In this document: positions 29,161 to 64,000 of the stretch, one piece after another
How positions within the stretch are numbered: the stretch's first letter is position 1
Layout: each line of letters opens with the position of its first letter
Assembly: GCA_034096865.1 (NCBI GenBank)
Contig: JAWQFJ010010163.1
Location: 1 to 64,000 of the forward strand
Reading direction: 5' to 3'
Source of the DNA: Theodoxus fluviatilis
Taxonomy: Eukaryota > Mollusca > Gastropoda > Cycloneritida > Neritidae
Length of the DNA: 64,000 nt
Made by a program: the position numbers and the translations under genes
Notes under the pieces: model-generated
The model's database searches: none
What the model saw: only the letters and a program-made list of their open reading frames with translations
What the model was told of the DNA's origin: nothing

Positions 29161-30011
29161 GACTCACATGCGAAGCAAAAGTGAGTATGTACTCACCCGT
29201 GTTGTCCGTCCGGGCGTCCGTGAAAAACTTTAACGTTGGATTTTTCTCGGAGACTATTAAGTCTATCAACACCCAATTTGGCATGATGGTGTATGATGAC
29301 AAGGCCTCAAAAAACATACATAGTGACTTGACCTTGCTTCAAGGTCAAGGTCGCAGGGGCCATAAATGTTGTCTAAATAACAGTCATTTTTCACATTTTC
29401 CCAATTTTCTCTGAAGTTTTTGAGATTGGATACCTGACCTATATATGGTCTATAGGGCAAAGTAATCCCTATCTTTTGATACCAGTTTGGTTGACCTTGC
29501 TTCAAGGTCAAGGTCACAGGAGCTCCTTAAAGTTGGATTGTACACATATTTTGAAGTGACCTTGACCCTGAACTATGACAGATAACTTTTCCAAACTTCA
29601 TAACATTGTAGTACACATGTTATACTTTCATCATGAGACACATTTGATCACATATCATCAAGGTCAAGGTCACTTTGACCCTTATGAAATGTGACCAAAA
29701 TGGGGTAGTGAACCAGTAAAAGTGACCATATCTCATGGTAGAAAGTGCCAATAAGCACCATTGTGCTTCCTATGTCTTGAATTAACAGCTTTGTGTTGCA
29801 TGACCTTGGATGACCTTGACCTTGGGTCAAGGTCACATGTATTTTGGTAGGAAAATGTGTAAAGCATTTCTTAGTGTATGATGTCATTGCTAGGTTTAGT
29901 TGTTTGACCTTGACCTTGAATGTCACATGAAGGTCAAGATCATGTAAAGGTCAAGGTCATGTAAAGATCAAGGTCAAGCATGTGAGTCGTATGGGCTTTG
30001 CCCTTCTTGTT
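29161..30011 (+). mobile_element. AGGTCA-rich ~850-bp repeat, copy B
   Basis: Starts GACTCACATGCGAAGCAAAA and ends GGGCTTTGCCCTTCTTGT. More diverged from copies C and D than they are from each other. Confidence 0.87.
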
Positions 30012-30054
30012 TCTTCATTCAATTCTACTCAGGGCAGGACCTGTCTACATCTTT

Positions 30055-32062
30055 GCTTCCACACTATGTGGGAACCAGTCATCGCACTGTGACTTACTGA
30101 AGCATATCAGGGAACACTCTTGGCTCTGTGGGTTGAGATTCCCATCATTCGCAGTCCGCTAACAAAACGGTTGTGCACAGAACCGAGTGATCCTATAACC
30201 AGGTCTATTGTCGTGCACTGAAATCCTAGTTCCTGGATGCACTGGTTAAGGGGCAGGTACTTCTCGAATCTGTGCCGGTAACATTCACTAACAAAGGCAT
30301 CAAATGGGACTGAGGCTTTGACGATGAAGCACATGCATGCCGTTTGATTTATTTTGCATACGTCCGGTTTGGTGTGCGTTGCTGCAGTGAAGGCATCAGC
30401 GTCAGCACCGAATTCACCAGTATGCTGGACGACATGTCGGTGGATGTCATGTTTATGCGCACGATTTCGATGATACGATCATGTCGTTTTTGGATGCTGT
30501 TTTTGTTTACAGCGCATCCGTTCAGTACATGGCTGACTGTTCCGCTGGCGTAACCGCATCTCGCACAGGATTTGGAGTATGTCGTCGGGTAGTACACGTG
30601 GAAGAGAGCGTTGCACTCTAGTAGTTGCAGCCTGCCTTTTGTTATAAATTGCACTATCTTGTCACTAAGGTGCATGTTAGTGAGGTGGGAAGAGGACAGC
30701 GCGTAGTCTGTCGTCTACACGTGCTAGTCGACCTTGGGATGTTTTTCGCTCCACTCCTGGTGCACGTTCTGCAGGTGCTGACTCTTCAAGAACATGTAGA
30801 GGCTGTGGGCGTCGCTTATATTGATCATGTGTATGTCTTCATCTACCTCTATGCTCATGATGAAATCTTCTTCCTCGTTTCCACACAGGCGGGTCTTGAG
30901 TCGGCTGCATAGTTCGTTGATGTGCACCCACTGTGATTGAAGCCAGTTGACTTTTCCAGGCTTGACAAGTCGGTAGCTGTTGTCTGTCAGGTACCAGGCA
31001 AAGCAGTTGTCAGTCTTGGTGCTGGTTCAGTCTTGGTGCTGGTTCGCTTGCATTTTTGCTTGTCGAGGTGGAGCTGGAGCGACTTGTGCGCTGTACATCG
31101 TGTCTGTGTGTCCGTGTTGTTGAGCAGGTCTAGGTAGAATGACAACTTTTTGGCATGGTAGGTCGATCGCGGGCTCAGCAGTCCTCGGCTCCTTCGCTTC
31201 TGGGAGTGAACATGAAGGCTCTGTTAGAAGAATTGTTCAGTCCTAACCAATGTCTTACAAAGGAGACAATTGTGTTCTCAAATGTGTCGAGGACCTTTTC
31301 CGAAACTATCATGTTGGGATAGTAGAAGTGCAGCTTTGAGGAGGCCATGGTGTTGACGGCTTGCAATTTCGCTGCACTACTGGAAGGGGTGAAGTGTCTG
31401 TTATTTTTCTCCATTGTTCTCTCAAACTCTGTCACGATTTCTTCGATCTGTTCCTCTTCAGCTGTTGCACTCAGATCTAATCTATGTCATGGCCCAGTTA
31501 CCTATATGATTGTGTCTTTCCGTAGCGAGGGATGGCCATGTTTTGGATCATGGCTTCAGTTGATGAAGTACAGTAGTCGCCGCTTATAAAAAACGCGGTT
31601 AATAAAAACAGCCGTTTATTAAATACAGTTGGTCCGGTCCGGATTTACATCGTTACTGATGAACATGTTCAACACGCAATCGGTTAATAAAAACGCCGCT
31701 TATTAAAAACACATTGGGACCGAGAAAAGTGTTTTTAATAAGCGGCGACTACTGTACTGTCTTTTTTGCTCCAATTGTTTCCACTTCTCTGACCATGGAG
31801 CAGTGCACACTTTCGGTGTTTTACTTGCATTCCGGAGTACTTCATGAATAGCTCCGTTTTTCTGATAGCTTCCTTCATTCTGTCCTCGGTTATAGCTGTC
31901 ATCACCACGTCATCGACGTATCCCTGTATTGGGGTGGGTATGTTCGGTGTTGTGAAGTCTTGCTCTGGAACCCATCTCAGCCATTTGTCGATTCCTTGTT
32001 CAAACGCAATCACCGACCATGGGCAGCCCTGAATGTTGCCTTTCCTCCGCATGATGTGAGGC
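30055..32062 (-). mobile_element. LINE with restriction-like endonuclease, fragment 3 (includes RT)
   Basis: Minus strand. The RT part (32052-31760) has QGCPWSVIAFEQGIDKWL, then IQGYVDDVVMTA (the catalytic YxDD box, here YVDD), then GMQVKHRKCALLHG. It is interrupted by a 184-bp MITE, then continues with TMASSKLHFYYPNMIVSE, FVRHWLGLNNSSNRAF, CARCGYASGTVSHVLNGC, KPDVCK and ASVPFDAFVSECYRHRF...YLPL...VIGSLGSVH. Several stops and frameshifts. Both palm active-site Asp residues and the CCHC finger survive. The most complete of the three fragments; the 5' end is missing. Confidence 0.85.
31571..31754. mobile_element. TA-flanked MITE (Tc1/mariner or pogo type)
   Basis: 184 bp with ~26-bp terminal inverted repeats: CAGTAGTCGCCGCTTATAAA at the left and TTAATAAGCGGCGACTACTG at the right, flanked by TA on both sides (31569-31570, 31755-31756). 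Internal copies of CGGTTAATAAAAAC and CGCTTATTAAAAACAC give a palindromic look. Inserted in the LINE RT region. No transposase. Confidence 0.88.
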
Positions 32063-32245
32063 TGGAGGAATTTTTGACTTGGAAGGACGAGTCAAAGAGG
32101 GACATTCGACTTTATAAGTAAATATTGAATTTCATGATTTGTCACTGTATATAATTAGTACATCATGCATAGGATCCATATGCACGTGCATGTAGTGATG
32201 ACATGTATGATAAAGGGAATTGCTCATTTCCAGGACACTTTGGGC

Positions 32246-63820
<31,575 letters not shown>

Positions 63821-64000
63821 GTAAGTGTAGATATAGTCCTCTGATGCCTTTCTCTCTTTTGAAGGGCGTTGCCTCATGTTGAGGATTAAAGTTTCTTTTT
63901 AGGATCGTTGAAAATATTTATCTTTTGGAGGTGTAATGATTGTGAGCAGACTTATGGAATACGACAGCATAGAGGAAGGGAGGAGCAGGATGAGGAGCAA
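63821..64000. other. start of GSS intron 11
   Basis: Intron sequence to the window edge; nothing else seen. Confidence 0.7.

Overview
This is a repeat-rich animal genome window. Three intron-containing protein-coding genes with GT-AG junctions sit among microsatellites, minisatellites, non-LTR and LTR retrotransposons, tRNA-derived SINEs, foldback elements and MITEs. There is no bacterial organisation: no operons, no ribosome binding sites and no CRISPR array. A marine mollusc, probably a gastropod, is my best guess. It rests on the general look of the repeats and on deuterostome/lophotrochozoan-like protein sequences, not on a database match.

Layout. (1) 3.1-5.5 kb, minus strand: two 5' coding exons of a neutral sphingomyelinase of the SMPD3/nSMase2 type; the rest lies before coordinate 1. 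(2) 13.7-19.0 kb, minus strand: a complete five-exon gene for a Myb/SANT-like DNA-binding protein with a C-terminal coiled coil, every internal junction in phase 1. (3) 32.2 kb to beyond the right edge, plus strand: glutathione synthetase (GSS), with eleven coding exons visible over 31.6 kb and the last residues missing. (4) Inside GSS intron 2, on the same strand, is an intact single-exon piggyBac-derived ORF (39982-41841) whose catalytic aspartates are replaced. It is a candidate domesticated gene. (5) One further Cys-rich candidate exon lies on the minus strand near 8 kb.

Mobile DNA. Three fragments of a LINE family with a restriction-like endonuclease (R2/NeSL/R4 type) lie at 24.3-32.1 kb; one is cut by a TA-flanked MITE. 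A Ty3/gypsy-like LTR element (33426-36569) with 543-bp LTRs has inserted into an older related solo LTR (33032-36797); both insertions keep 4-bp target duplications. Four copies of an ~850-bp repeat carry many AGGTCA half-sites. Two large foldback elements lie at 23.2-23.8 kb and 28.2-29.0 kb.

Tandem arrays are unusually abundant and large. In GSS they fill introns 2, 4, 5, 7, 9 and 10. Several introns carry arrays whose repeat unit contains splice-site-like sequence, including one (intron 10) with a frame-preserving 27-nt cassette between an AG and a consensus GTAAGG. This array behaviour and the piggyBac-derived ORF are the two things I would look at first.
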